This document shows, in pieces, positions 55,001-61,997 of a stretch of DNA of 64,000 nt (position 1 is the stretch's first letter; every line of letters begins with the position of its first letter). The DNA is from JAAYQA01 sp964510345 (GTDB taxonomy: Bacteria > Bacillota > Clostridia > Tissierellales > Peptoniphilaceae), in the NCBI GenBank assembly GCA_964510345.1, contig CAZEBB010000007.1, positions 9,728-73,727 of the forward strand. The letters are read 5' to 3'. The position numbers were made by a program, and so were the translations under genes. Under the pieces are notes generated by a model that was not told the DNA's origin, did not search any database, and saw only the letters and a program-made list of their open reading frames with translations.

Positions 55001-57175
55001 TGCGACAATTGGCGCCGGTGCGGTATACGGAACATTCTGTGTACCGTTCGGCAGTTGAGCTTCAATCGTCAGTTTTTCCAATACGACGATGGGCTTGTCT
55101 ACTTGCGTGACGGTTTCTGTGATCGTCTTGGTTGGGTCTGCGGGATCCGGATAGGTTACCTTGTAAGTGATATCGAACAGATGTGTATCCGTTGTCGTGT
55201 TTGCATCGATATCCGGTTTCCCCGACAGATTGTTGGTGTCTGCGTTGGAAAGCGTAACGGCTGACGGTAAATCGGTCGCTGTGCGGGTCAACGTATAATT
55301 CGCTGGAAGTGCTACCGGATCGTATACGACCGATACTACTCCGTTTGTTTCGGTATCTTCCATGGCGGGTTTGTCGACATTGCCGTCGAAGATATAGATC
55401 GTCTTTTCAACGTATACGTCGTAAGGCGGCTGTGTTACTCCGTTATAAGCCGGTCCTTGACCTGTCACCTTAAAGCGAACTTTGTATTCGCCTGAGGTTC
55501 CATCTGCAGGGGTTCCGGTAATCATGCCCGTGGCGGGGTCTAAACTCAAGCCCGTCGGTAACGCTCCAAAACCGCCATCAATGGCATCTTGGGTCGTCGT
55601 GTCGATCGCATAGGTGTAAGAATGATCAACCATCGGCTGCGGTGTGATATCTTCCACTAGACCGGTTGTACTGTTAACGCGTTGATTAGGACTGTACACC
55701 TGGCCGGTATACGCCGCTCCTTCAGCGCCAATCGGTGTAACCGCACCAGCCGCTACCGCGATAAAGCTATCGTACAGAACCTCACTTCCAAATGGCGTAA
55801 TTAGAACCGCGCGATAAACCGTCGTCTCTTTAAGTGATTGCGGCACCGTATAAGAGGTTTCCGGTAAGTGTCCATCGGCTGACGGTACAAGGTTCTCGTA
55901 GATGGCAACTTGTTCGTAAGTTACCGCGTCGGAATTCGGCGTGGGTATAATTTTGTCCCAACGAATTTTGTAGCTACCACTGTTGGGTGCCCAACCCGTC
56001 GCAAGTGTATGCGCAGTGTCTCCGGCGCCTGCAAAGCGAGAGGTCGTGTCATAGTCGTAAATCTCAAACGTTGTACCCTGTGACTTAAGAGCCACGTGCA
56101 CATTGGTAATGTAGTTTTCAACATTATTCGTTCCTGGATTCGGACCCGTCACAGCATCACGGCTGAGGTCTTGGGCTTGATAGAAATTGTTGCCACCCAT
56201 CGGTGTCCATTGTGCTAAACCTAACGGCGCATCCACAGAAATATTGATGAACGGACGATTTCCCCATAATGCTGCGGTCATTCCTCTTCCATTGTAATCT
56301 GTCGGATTATCAAAGTAGAATTCACCGTTTGAGTTTGTCAAGACTTTGTAGGTTTTTAATGCCGGTCCATTTTCGTTATCCGCAAAAGACAAATAGACAG
56401 GGATACCGGCTGCAGGGACATCTCCATCTCCAGGATTGTAGTAGGGGTTAAACGAAATACCCGCTACGTATTCCCAGTCAAAAAATACTTTTCCTGTAAC
56501 TCTGTTATAGAGTCCGCCCGGAAGGCTCGGCGGGGTCACTCCCTGATCGATCAGATTGGTCGAAATGGATGTGGCTGGGATCGGACGCTGTTGTAGCGCG
56601 ATATGATAGCCTCGTACACTACCGGAGATCCATGTCGTCGCCCAAGTAAAATTGTAGTTTCCGTATCCGTCTTGATAGGAATTCGAGACGACATCATAGT
56701 TATTCGCTTCCAACCAAGCCGGATCCGCCCAGACGCGTATTTGCTGGTTAGCGCTGATTACACCTTTAAAGGTATGCACTTTCCCAAATGGGTCTGTCCA
56801 GTTTGGTACTAAGTTAGAGAACGAACCATCATCTTTGGATGTGGTCTTGTAGATCGGGCTCATGAATCCATCGCTATCGATCCATTGATAGAAGAGATCG
56901 ACTCTGCCGACATAAGTGTCGGTTGAACTTGCATATGCGGTCGTAATGTCTGAGCCGGGACTGGTATGATCCTCCCAGATTGAACCATTGATGGTTGCCG
57001 GCGCGTTTTGAGCGGCTTGATCCACCCAAATGGCTTCAGCCATCGTGTCGCCGGCGGCTGCATACACCGCTTCCGGTTTAGCAAACCCTCCTACGGGGAC
57101 AACCCCGAGGACCATCGCAAAGACAAGGAGCCAAGCTACGACTCGCTTAGCACTTGCGTATTGCATTTTCTTCAC
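49100..57175 (-). CDS. Giant repeat surface protein, about 2691 residues
   Basis: A secreted repeat protein. A long signal peptide (VVAWLLVFAMVLGVVPVGG) starts at GTG 57175, with AGGAG 8 bases upstream. A Cna-B/SdrD-like N-terminal region follows (about 40-400), then putative-Ig (He_PIG-like) modules with LPTGLSLDPATGMITGTP. Seven InlB-like modules start GYxRVTL or similar (about 51.8-54.1 kb). Seven Ig-like modules have GDTTITGTGVPGA...GTWTVPVP (about 49.3-51.8 kb), interleaved with two NRFAKVTLDSGTNGNFGG modules. The C-terminus is three calcium-binding type-3 repeats (DTDGDGLTD, DTDGDRISD, DTDGDRMGD). There is no LPxTG, SLH or CWB2 anchor. It probably forms a long extracellular fibre or adhesin. 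Confidence 0.9.
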   Translation of the reverse strand: MKKMQYASAKRVVAWLLVFAMVLGVVPVGGFAKPEAVYAAAGDTMAEAIWVDQAAQNAPATINGSIWEDHTSPGSDITTAYASSTDTYVGRVDLFYQWIDSDGFMSPIYKTTSKDDGSFSNLVPNWTDPFGKVHTFKGVISANQQIRVWADPAWLEANNYDVVSNSYQDGYGNYNFTWATTWISGSVRGYHIALQQRPIPATSISTNLIDQGVTPPSLPGGLYNRVTGKVFFDWEYVAGISFNPYYNPGDGDVPAAGIPVYLSFADNENGPALKTYKVLTNSNGEFYFDNPTDYNGRGMTAALWGNRPFINISVDAPLGLAQWTPMGGNNFYQAQDLSRDAVTGPNPGTNNVENYITNVHVALKSQGTTFEIYDYDTTSRFAGAGDTAHTLATGWAPNSGSYKIRWDKIIPTPNSDAVTYEQVAIYENLVPSADGHLPETSYTVPQSLKETTVYRAVLITPFGSEVLYDSFIAVAAGAVTPIGAEGAAYTGQVYSPNQRVNSTTGLVEDITPQPMVDHSYTYAIDTTTQDAIDGGFGALPTGLSLDPATGMITGTPADGTSGEYKVRFKVTGQGPAYNGVTQPPYDVYVEKTIYIFDGNVDKPAMEDTETNGVVSVVYDPVALPANYTLTRTATDLPSAVTLSNADTNNLSGKPDIDANTTTDTHLFDITYKVTYPDPADPTKTITETVTQVDKPIVVLEKLTIEAQLPNGTQNVPYTAPAPIVAGGEEAYSFTATGLPAGLSIDPTTGVISGTPTAAGTSQVAITVTEANGYTATVTIPVTISEPDTIPPSAPTSVEILIDANDDGFISAEEKGAATTTDLKVDLPTDAVVGDVVQVDLNGDGIPGFTHTLTADDIAAGTVTIPNIPLPPQDGKLTTDVTIQDVSGNTSEKATDSAVMDYVKPVITPPANQKVLEGNALPTGVVAKTNDGTEITATIPAELGGVTFDPATGTFSGTPTVADWGTDEEKTFTITLNATDAAGNTADPKTFTITVQKDANENGVADVLETLIYFNTDGNGTLSLRPEAPAWTQQKPVPGDTTGLWQMYALKTDILENIKAPVATKNADADVTGYVWKTGDPLTAIQLTDTVIPGATYTAVFNQNIIEDPGTPNPPDGYIRLTFNSGEFGDFESIDGTHTKFDVKIIDVLLGTPYAEVKSVLYDPIADAGHSFAGWDTPLPADDAVAAETDTMVYNATYRDAIIENPTDVTPPAGYKRITFTAGPNGTITSTKSGSTATGGTITYDVKDTLTFADIPVPTAVGNPGYEHLDWTPAFPAEATTVKDMTDTSFTANFGAVVDPVDPGAGDTTPKPGYHRVVFLPGTDAINTHGSFAPSDNYFIATGSYAGQIHFDVLNGVTFDEVKAVMPLVADMTLETGWIVNATDPWTPAIPADDYTGEVNGTYPRQNYSVQYTALDTTIPVTNPDTDPVTPGYVRVTLQPGANGSLIAADGTTLQTNGTIVLDVKPDTAILTKYVPTIDPNDGYSANGWDPAITTPVTVDNNTFTAQYTQLDTTIPVINPNDPTPPGYVRVTLDPATNGSFTPASGTTAQTNGTILLDVFKDTAILEKYVPTINPNVGFKVATDPWDPAITTIVSDAVNLFTAQYTELETTIPVTNPTDPTPEGYIRVTLDPTTNATFNPALGTTVQTNGTILLDVKEGTAILEKYVPNIAPKVGYEVKAEPWSPAITELVSDTVNKFTVQLNQLETTIPVEDPTTETPAGYIRVTLLEGANGSLTPATGTSAQTDGSILLDVMENTVILGKYVPTIAPDAGFIANGWTPSITTAVTAANNTFTAQYVPMEKTPTPTIDQPVVGDTTITGTGVPDAEVAVTIPGVEGTIAATVDPDGNWTVDVPAGITLKVDDEITAQQIESGKTVSDTATETVVDKIIPIDPENPNNPDPNRFAKVTLDSGTNGNFGGDPVVETKDYYVLKDGTVAVADVFTEAGLNPADATGITVVGDFNFDKWDPAATGNVTADATYTATYVAKGASATPTINQPVVGDTTITGTGVAGADVTVTVPWQTEPVTVTVGTDGTWSVDVPADKPLVNGTDVTANQTEPGLLPSADATATVVDKIVPVTPENPNNPDPDRFAKVTLDSGTNGNFGGTPIVETKEYFVLKDGTVPVADVFTKAGLNAADATGITVDEDYTFKAWDPVATGNVTADATYTATYNKNVIPVIPSDQPTVNPITEGDTEITGGGVPGSTIDVKIPGVTDPVTATVGTDGTWTAPVPAGTELTAGDEITATQTEEGKTPSDPATATVGEKPVTQSDQPTVNPITEGDTEITGGGVPGSTIDVKIPGVTDPVTTTVGDDGTWTATVPEGTDLVPGTDVTVTQTETDKDPSEPVVVPVDEKPAPDQSTTPNITQPVAGDTTIDGTGTPGAEISVTIPGVTDPITTTVGDDGTWSVPVPEGTELTAGDEITATQTEDGKTPSIPATATVVDKPTPGESEKPTVETPVAGDTTIDGTGKPGAEITVTIPGVTDPITTTVDDDGTWTVPVPEGTDLVPGTDIEVTQTEDGKTPSDPVFVTVVDQDKTPQPTVDPVHESDDKITGTTEPNADVTVTLPDGTEYTGKADENGDFSIPVDPEKINTGDVIDVVAKDGDKPASDPKEVVVIDCIDTDGDGLTDCFEKEVTFTDPLNRDTDGDRISDYDEYHGTLGYKTDPLNRDTDGDRMGDKFEIDAGRNPLVIN
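49340..51780 (-). repeat. Tandem Ig-like modules in the giant gene
   Basis: Seven coding repeats of about 88-90 codons, two of them separated by an extra module. Two copies are nearly identical at the DNA level: 50259-50372 and 50526-50639 (114 bases, three differences by eye, offset 267 bases or 89 codons). This points to recent duplication or gene conversion. Confidence 0.85.
51780..54110 (-). repeat. Tandem InlB-like modules in the giant gene
   Basis: Seven coding modules of roughly 95-118 codons, each opening with a GY(I/V/K/H)RxT-type strand and ending in TAQY or similar. The opening strands lie near 52.0, 52.3, 52.6, 52.9, 53.2, 53.5 and 53.8 kb. The four nearest the C-terminus are the most alike. 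Confidence 0.8.
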
Positions 57176-57310
57176 ACTTTTCACTCCTTTTCTAAAAGAA
57201 AATTGCTCGTGTTGTACATTCGTTTTCGTTGTGATTTCACCTCCGAGAATTTTCATAGCGCAAGTGTTGGTTTTTAATTTCGATCGGGTATAAATTGTAT
57301 TTACATACAT

Positions 57311-58135
57311 TTATACATAATCTAAACCCGCTATTTTGCCTATCAAGCAGAACTCGCGCGATTCTTTTCTTCTACTATTGCACATTTCTTTCGCCCTAAT
57401 GAGAGGTTGCGAAAAATTGGACAAAATAGCTGTATATTCAGATTCCATTCCGAAATTCACCTGCTGTCAATTTCTCTGAACTTTGTTTCCGGTTGATTGT
57501 GAATGTAGTTTTCAGCTTCTCTCCTAATTCTACCGAGGCGAGTGAATGGGTATAAATTCATTCATTAGAGTTATTTTGCGCTCTATTCTCTAGTCGAGTG
57601 CATAATTCATACTTTTCTTTATTTAACTAATTTAGTGCACTTCTTTTTTGTCCGACTGACATCGAAATTTCTCACGGTTAAACCCCCATTTTCCTACCTT
57701 CTGCCGACCTGTACATTTTTCCCTTTCACGTCACTACACTAAACAATATCAATCCGGTCTATTTTCTAAAATATTCGTGTAATTTCATTCAAATTTTGTT
57801 GTGAAACCAAGACTTTGTAATTTCCGTAATGATATTTAATTGACGATTTCATATTGTCTTTTCCGGTATTTGTGGTTGACATTCTCATTCAATTAATTTA
57901 GAGTCTCTGATTGTATTGACGTGATGGGAGGGTACTTGCCAAATTTGGATTTCTCCACAATAACAGTCAACTATAAACATTTTTTTCGTGCATTGGAGAC
58001 TCGATTCTATGAGTATATTTTCCAAAGTTGACAGTTTCGTTCAATTTCAACTTTGTATTTTGAGACAATTTCTATATTAATTCGTTACAAATCAACGTAT
58101 CGCTAATCCATGCGTTTTTTGCTTCATTGCCACAT
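57311..58135. other. AT-rich intergenic DNA, no gene seen
   Basis: About 825 bases that are visibly richer in A+T than the neighbouring genes. I see no open frame with a ribosome site. A TTGACA on the minus strand (57465-57470) has only a poor -10 (TGGAAT) at 17 bases. A plus-strand TTGACA with TAGAGT at 17 bases lies near 57877-57905. CAAAGTTG/CAACTTTG is inverted at about 58023-58054. It is probably the long leader or upstream control region of the giant gene. Confidence 0.5.
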
Positions 58136-58163
58136 AAAAGGAGCCTTTTTCCATCAGGCTCCT
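58136..58163 (-). terminator. Terminator after the ArsM-like selenoprotein gene
   Basis: On the minus strand AGGAGCC pairs with GGCTCCT and is followed by TTTATG. It lies 8 bases after the TAG at 58171-58173, that is after the read-through frame. This supports the longer product as the real one. Confidence 0.75.
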
Positions 58164-58170
58164 CTCGCTT

Positions 58171-58947
58171 CTATTCCTTTTTCCCAACCAACAGACCCCG
58201 TTGGATGTATTCTTTGATCATTATGCCGTAGCCCCACTTGAGGGCGTATTGGTCGGTGACCTCGTCGGTGATGATATACAGGTCGTCGAACCCTGCGGAT
58301 TGAACGATCATTTCAAGCTCTTCCACCGGAAGTGCCCCGCCGACTCAGGTGCCGTAGACATTGGGGTCGGCTAAGATCTTGTCGGACAGTGGCTGTTTCA
58401 GAGTGATATCGGAGATGACGAAACGGCCGCCGGGTTTCAGCACGCGGTGGATTTCTTCGTAGACTTTCTGTTTGTTCGGCTCTAGGTTGATGACGCAGTT
58501 GCTGATCATGCAGTCGATGGAGCTGTCGTCAAAGGGAAGCTCGGTAAGGGTGCCCAGCCGGAACTCGATGTCGGTAAAGCCTTTTTTGTTGCGAATCTTT
58601 TCGGCTTTGGCGATCATTTCCGGCAGGCGGTCCACTCCGTACAGGATGCCGGCTTCGGGAAATTTCATTCGTACCAGAAACAGGTCCATCCCGGCGCCAC
58701 TGCCGAGGTCGAGCAAATTCTCTCCGGGTTGTAGGTCTAAGCTCTCCAGCGGGTTTCCGCAGGATAGGCCTAAGCGCACTTCTTTGGGCAATTGTTCTAA
58801 GCTCTCTTTATCGTACCCGAGCGAGTCGTAGAGGTCATCTGCGGAGCCGGTGAGTCGGCGCGCTCCGCTAGAGACTTCCCGATAGAAGCGGTCGACGCTG
58901 CTGCGGATGGCCTCGTCACTCGGTTTGCGGTTGATGTCTTCGTTCAC
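58171..58947 (-). CDS. ArsM-like arsenite methyltransferase, probable selenoprotein with in-frame UGA
   Basis: A SAM-dependent methyltransferase of the arsenite methyltransferase type, expected to methylate As(III) or a similar thiophilic substrate in the cytosol. SAM motif LLDLGSGAGMDLFL is near residues 78-91. ArsM-type cysteines are at C63 (LSCGNP) and C151 (ISNCVINLEP). At 58345-58347 the frame meets TGA (residue 201, after DPNVYGT) and continues in frame for 57 codons (VGGALPVEELE...) to TAG at 58171. Homologs have Cys at this position (YGxCxGGAL). A SECIS-like hairpin follows. The GTG start at 58947 has AAGGAG. Without recoding the protein would lose its third metal ligand. Confidence 0.85.
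58315..58338 (-). promoter_or_regulatory. Bacterial SECIS-like hairpin after the UGA
   Basis: Directly downstream of the UGA, CTTCC, a GGT loop and GGAAG form a perfect stem. It extends past one A-A mismatch with GC/GC and two G-U pairs. The loop begins 17 bases after the UGA. Bacterial SECIS elements need a small G-containing apical loop at about this distance, for SelB binding. Confidence 0.78.
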
Positions 58948-59026
58948 GAATCTCTCCTTCTTTCTTCATGAGATGGGATATTGTTACCCGTAATCGCGCT
59001 TGTGATATCGGCAAATCGGCTTCCTG

Positions 59027-59035
59027 TGTTACAAT
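59027..59035 (+). promoter_or_regulatory. Extended -10 for the LOR/SDH-type gene pair
   Basis: TGTTACAAT lies 29 bases before the chosen ATG, without a good -35. It is divergent from the ArsM-like gene. Confidence 0.4.
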
Positions 59036-59064
59036 TTGAGAAGTGAATGAAACGGAGGGATTCT

Positions 59065-60159
59065 ATGACTTTTACGATACCGGTCTATCAACCGCCGGAC
59101 TTTTCAGCGGATGCGCTCCGCTCTGCCCCGGAGATCACACTACGCCCCGCCCCGATGGACGGTGTGCCACCGGAGGGCTTTTATCTGACGACGGCGCTTC
59201 CCGAATACTATCATTGGCAGGGCGAGTGGGTGCTCCCTCCGTCTACCGTACCTTTTTGCTGTGCGGTACTGAGAGACGACCGCTTCCATTTTATGGAGTG
59301 CGGCGATGTGAAAGCGGGCGACCGTGTGGTGATCGCTCAGCGCGCAAACGGCTCCGAAGGTGTCTACGCGCATGTACACGCATTTCCCGAAGTGGAGACA
59401 GTGCTCCGCACACTGCCGTATGAGGAGTCGGAGTCTGAAAAATATGACTTCCTGTGCCAATTGATGCGGCACCAAAAAGAAAATGGCGGGCACATCGTCT
59501 GGGTGCTGGGCCCGGCGGTCGTATTTAACTACGACACACGGCTCGCCCTAGAAGCGCTGGCGAAGCACGGCTATGTGCAAGCGGTACTCGCGGGCAATGC
59601 GATGGCCACGCACGATCTGGAGGGTGGCTACTTGAATACGGCGCTCGGGCAAGACATCTACACGCAAGAGGCGATGCCGGGCGGCCATTATAATCACTTG
59701 GATACGATCAACGAATGCCGTCGCATGGGAAGCATTGAAGACTTTGCGAACTCTCCTCATATCAAAGACGGCTTCATGAAAGTGCTGGTGGAAGAGGGCA
59801 TCCCCTTCGTGCTCGCCGGGTCGATCCGAGACGACGGCCCACTGCCGAGTGTACACGCCAATATGGACGATTCGATCCGCAAGATGACCGAGGCGCTTCA
59901 AAAGGCGACGCTGGTCATCAACTTGGCGACGCTTTTGCATGGAGCGGCTGCCAGCGGCATGGTGTCGGGCTATCGCGTGCTAGACGGCAAAGTGCTTCCC
60001 GTGTTTGTGTACACGGTGGACATCAACTCGTACACGGAGGCATCGGTCGCCAAAGTGCGCCACGATTTTCTCACGAAGTCATTTGTGACGAATGTGCAAG
60101 ACTTTGTCTTCACGCTCAAGAAGATTTTGGTCGGACCGAAGAAGGAGGTTGCCCGATGA
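59065..60159 (+). CDS. TIGR00300-like (LOR/SDH region) protein, first of two
   Basis: A 364-residue protein resembling the TIGR00300/LOR-SDH family, which includes archaeal ornithine cyclodeaminase-like enzymes and the C-terminal part of cyanobacterial AgrE. It has an N-terminal small domain, then a Rossmann-like part with HIVWVLGPAVVFN near 145 and VLAGNAMATHDLEGG near 175. GGHYNHLDTINECRRMGSIE follows near 205, and GIPFVLAGSIRDDGPLP near 245. The function in this organism is unproven. The ATG at 59065, with GGAGGGATTCT, is preferred to 59047. Confidence 0.65.
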   Translation: MTFTIPVYQPPDFSADALRSAPEITLRPAPMDGVPPEGFYLTTALPEYYHWQGEWVLPPSTVPFCCAVLRDDRFHFMECGDVKAGDRVVIAQRANGSEGVYAHVHAFPEVETVLRTLPYEESESEKYDFLCQLMRHQKENGGHIVWVLGPAVVFNYDTRLALEALAKHGYVQAVLAGNAMATHDLEGGYLNTALGQDIYTQEAMPGGHYNHLDTINECRRMGSIEDFANSPHIKDGFMKVLVEEGIPFVLAGSIRDDGPLPSVHANMDDSIRKMTEALQKATLVINLATLLHGAAASGMVSGYRVLDGKVLPVFVYTVDINSYTEASVAKVRHDFLTKSFVTNVQDFVFTLKKILVGPKKEVAR

Positions 60160-61226
60160 ACACTGCCGATCGCTTTATTCCCCCGGATTTTACGACACCG
60201 TTTTTTGAAAGCGCGCCGAACGCGAAGATCGGCGTCGTAGAAGCAGATGGAGTCGCACCTGCAGAGTATCACGCGCTCTCGATCTACCCGGAGTATTTCA
60301 AGATCGACGGCCGCTGGGTCCTCGCATCGGAGAGCCGCATGGATGCGGTGCCCGTGGTGTGCGATGACGGGGTCCGAATTGTGGAATTTCGCAATCTGAA
60401 AAAGGGTGACCGGGTGGTTTTGGGTCGCACGGAAGACGCATCGGAGGGCATCTATCTATACACGGACGGGTTTCGCACCTCGCTCTCCGAGTCTGATCGG
60501 TTCAGTTTCCGCAGCGGTCGCAGCCGCGAAACGGCCTTTTCAAAGGACTATGACGAGCTATATGATCTGATGCGCTACGAGAGAAAGTCCGGACATATCG
60601 TGTGGGTGCTGGGGCCTTCCGTATCGTACGATGCGAGAAGCCGCCGGCATATCGCCCATCTTGCGGCGAATGGATTCGTAGACGCGGTTATCACGGGGAA
60701 CTCAACGGCGGTGGTGGACCTTGCGATGGGCTTGCCCGCAAAGGACAATGCCCCTGCGAAACAACGACCGTACGCAGATTCGGTGGCGGAGTATGAAACC
60801 GTGCGCAAGATTCGCGAACTCGGAGGCATCGAAGCAGCTGTCCGATCGGGGCATGTATCCAGCGGCTTTATGAAGGCGCTGGTGGAGCACGAGATTCCGT
60901 ATGTGCTGGCGGGGTCGATCCGCGACCGGTACAATCTGCCGGAAGTGATCGACAATGTGTATGAAGCGCAAGACCATATGCGCGCGCACGCGAGGCAGGC
61001 GACGATGCTGATCTGCCTGTCGAGCGTCTTAAACACGATCGCCACGGGTAATATGACGCCTTCGTACACGGTACAAAGTGGCAAGATCCGTCGTGTGCAC
61101 ATCTATACGGTCGACCTGCAGGAGTTTTCGGTCAATAAGTTGTCTGACCGAGGAACTTTGGAGGTGAAGACGCTCGTGACCAATATCCACGACTTTTTGG
61201 AGAATGTGGCCGGGGCGTTGTTGTAG
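60156..61226 (+). CDS. TIGR00300-like (LOR/SDH region) protein, diverged paralog
   Basis: A 356-residue paralog of the preceding gene, starting in its stop codon (ATGA). Alignable blocks are HIVWVLGPSVSYD, GFVDAVITGN, GFMKALVEHEIPYVLAGSIRD and the C-terminal VNKLSDRGTLEVKTLVTNI. The HDLE motif of the first copy is VDLA here, and GGHYNH is replaced by unrelated residues. This suggests one subunit of the pair has lost part of the active site. They may form a heteromer. Confidence 0.6.
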   Translation: MNTADRFIPPDFTTPFFESAPNAKIGVVEADGVAPAEYHALSIYPEYFKIDGRWVLASESRMDAVPVVCDDGVRIVEFRNLKKGDRVVLGRTEDASEGIYLYTDGFRTSLSESDRFSFRSGRSRETAFSKDYDELYDLMRYERKSGHIVWVLGPSVSYDARSRRHIAHLAANGFVDAVITGNSTAVVDLAMGLPAKDNAPAKQRPYADSVAEYETVRKIRELGGIEAAVRSGHVSSGFMKALVEHEIPYVLAGSIRDRYNLPEVIDNVYEAQDHMRAHARQATMLICLSSVLNTIATGNMTPSYTVQSGKIRRVHIYTVDLQEFSVNKLSDRGTLEVKTLVTNIHDFLENVAGALL

Positions 61227-61254
61227 GAAAAGCGTGATGACAAAGCACTAGATC

Positions 61255-61391
61255 TGTCATCCCGGTACGTTCTCTGTATTTCGCATACTTTTGCGAACCT
61301 GAGCGAATGCGAACGGAGGGATCTCTGAAAGCAAAAGAAATTGTGGTTCGAGATTTCTCCACTCGCGAAAATACGCTCGGTCGAAATGACA
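61255..61391. repeat. Imperfect palindromic repeat
   Basis: The segment begins TGTCATCCCGG and ends CCG...AAATGACA inverted. The inner arms also match: GAGCGAATGCGAACGGAGG-GATCTC against the reverse of GAGATTTCTCCACTCGCG...GCTC. This is the general pattern of dispersed intergenic TGTCAT...GAGCG...GAATCTC repeats in many bacteria. No coding content is seen. Confidence 0.65.
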
Positions 61392-61518
61392 TTTAGGACT
61401 TGTCTGTACGCTCAAGCAGCTAATCGGCTTTTTTAATTTCTTAATTCTATTTTTTGATTTTATCTTTCATTTATATTTCTTTTATTGATTTTTAGTTTTG
61501 TATTATTGAGATCTGTTG

Positions 61519-61524
61519 TATAAT
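61519..61524 (+). promoter_or_regulatory. -10 element for yccF
   Basis: A perfect TATAAT lies 32 bases before the ATG, in AT-rich DNA after the palindromic repeat. The -35 is weak (TTTTGT at 17 bases). Confidence 0.4.
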
Positions 61525-61556
61525 GGGTATATCAAACAACAGAAAGGTGGTGCGCA

Positions 61557-61922
61557 ATGAGCATCGTAGGAAATTTAATCTGGTTCATTTTTGGAGGCTT
61601 GTTCAGTTGGTTCAGCTGGATGTTCACAGGAGTTCTTTGGTGTATCACGATCGTTGGCATCCCGGTCGGTCGCCAGTGCTTCAAGTTTGCGAAACTCTCG
61701 GCATTTCCCTTTGGTAAGGAAGTGGACTTCGGCGGTGGTGGCGTATCGCTTCTTCTGAATCTCCTGTGGCTGATCTTTGGCGGGATTGAGCTGGCGATCA
61801 TGCACTTGGTCTTCGGGGTTATCTTAAGCCTCACGATCGTAGGGATCCCCTTCGGACAACAACACTTCAAACTGGCCAAACTGGCACTCTTGCCCTTCGG
61901 CGCAAGAATCGCCTATGCGTAA
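61557..61922 (+). CDS. YccF-domain membrane protein
   Basis: A small integral membrane protein (121 residues) made of two YccF (DUF307) repeats. Each carries a hydrophobic helix pair and the sequence TIVGIP(V/F)G(R/Q)Q followed by FKxAKL near residues 32 and 92. The function is unknown. ATG with AAAGGTGGTGCGCA. A terminator follows directly, so it is monocistronic. Confidence 0.9.
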   Translation: MSIVGNLIWFIFGGLFSWFSWMFTGVLWCITIVGIPVGRQCFKFAKLSAFPFGKEVDFGGGGVSLLLNLLWLIFGGIELAIMHLVFGVILSLTIVGIPFGQQHFKLAKLALLPFGARIAYA

Positions 61923-61948
61923 ACGACTCGGAAACGGGTCGTTTTTTT
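61922..61948 (+). terminator. Terminator after yccF
   Basis: ACGACTCG, a GAAA loop and CGGGTCGT are followed by seven T. The T-run merges with the -35 box of the uppP promoter. Confidence 0.88.
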
Positions 61949-61976
61949 GGACACCCCTAGGCAAGTGGCGTATAAT
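61948..61976 (+). promoter_or_regulatory. uppP promoter
   Basis: TGGACA (61948-61953) and TATAAT (61971-61976) are 17 bases apart. The transcript would begin near 61983, a short distance before the TTG start. Confidence 0.65.
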
Positions 61977-61997
61977 ATGCGAGAGGAGTTGATACGA

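Noticed and set aside
49200..57000. Regularly spaced repeats that could suggest a CRISPR array
   Set aside because: The units are 260-350 bases, in frame and translate into Ig-like and InlB-like modules. There are no short identical repeats with unique spacers.
58345..58947. Truncated 200-residue methyltransferase as the full gene product
   Set aside because: The in-frame continuation matches the family, the terminator follows the later TAG, and a SECIS-like hairpin is present. Reading through UGA is therefore the better model.
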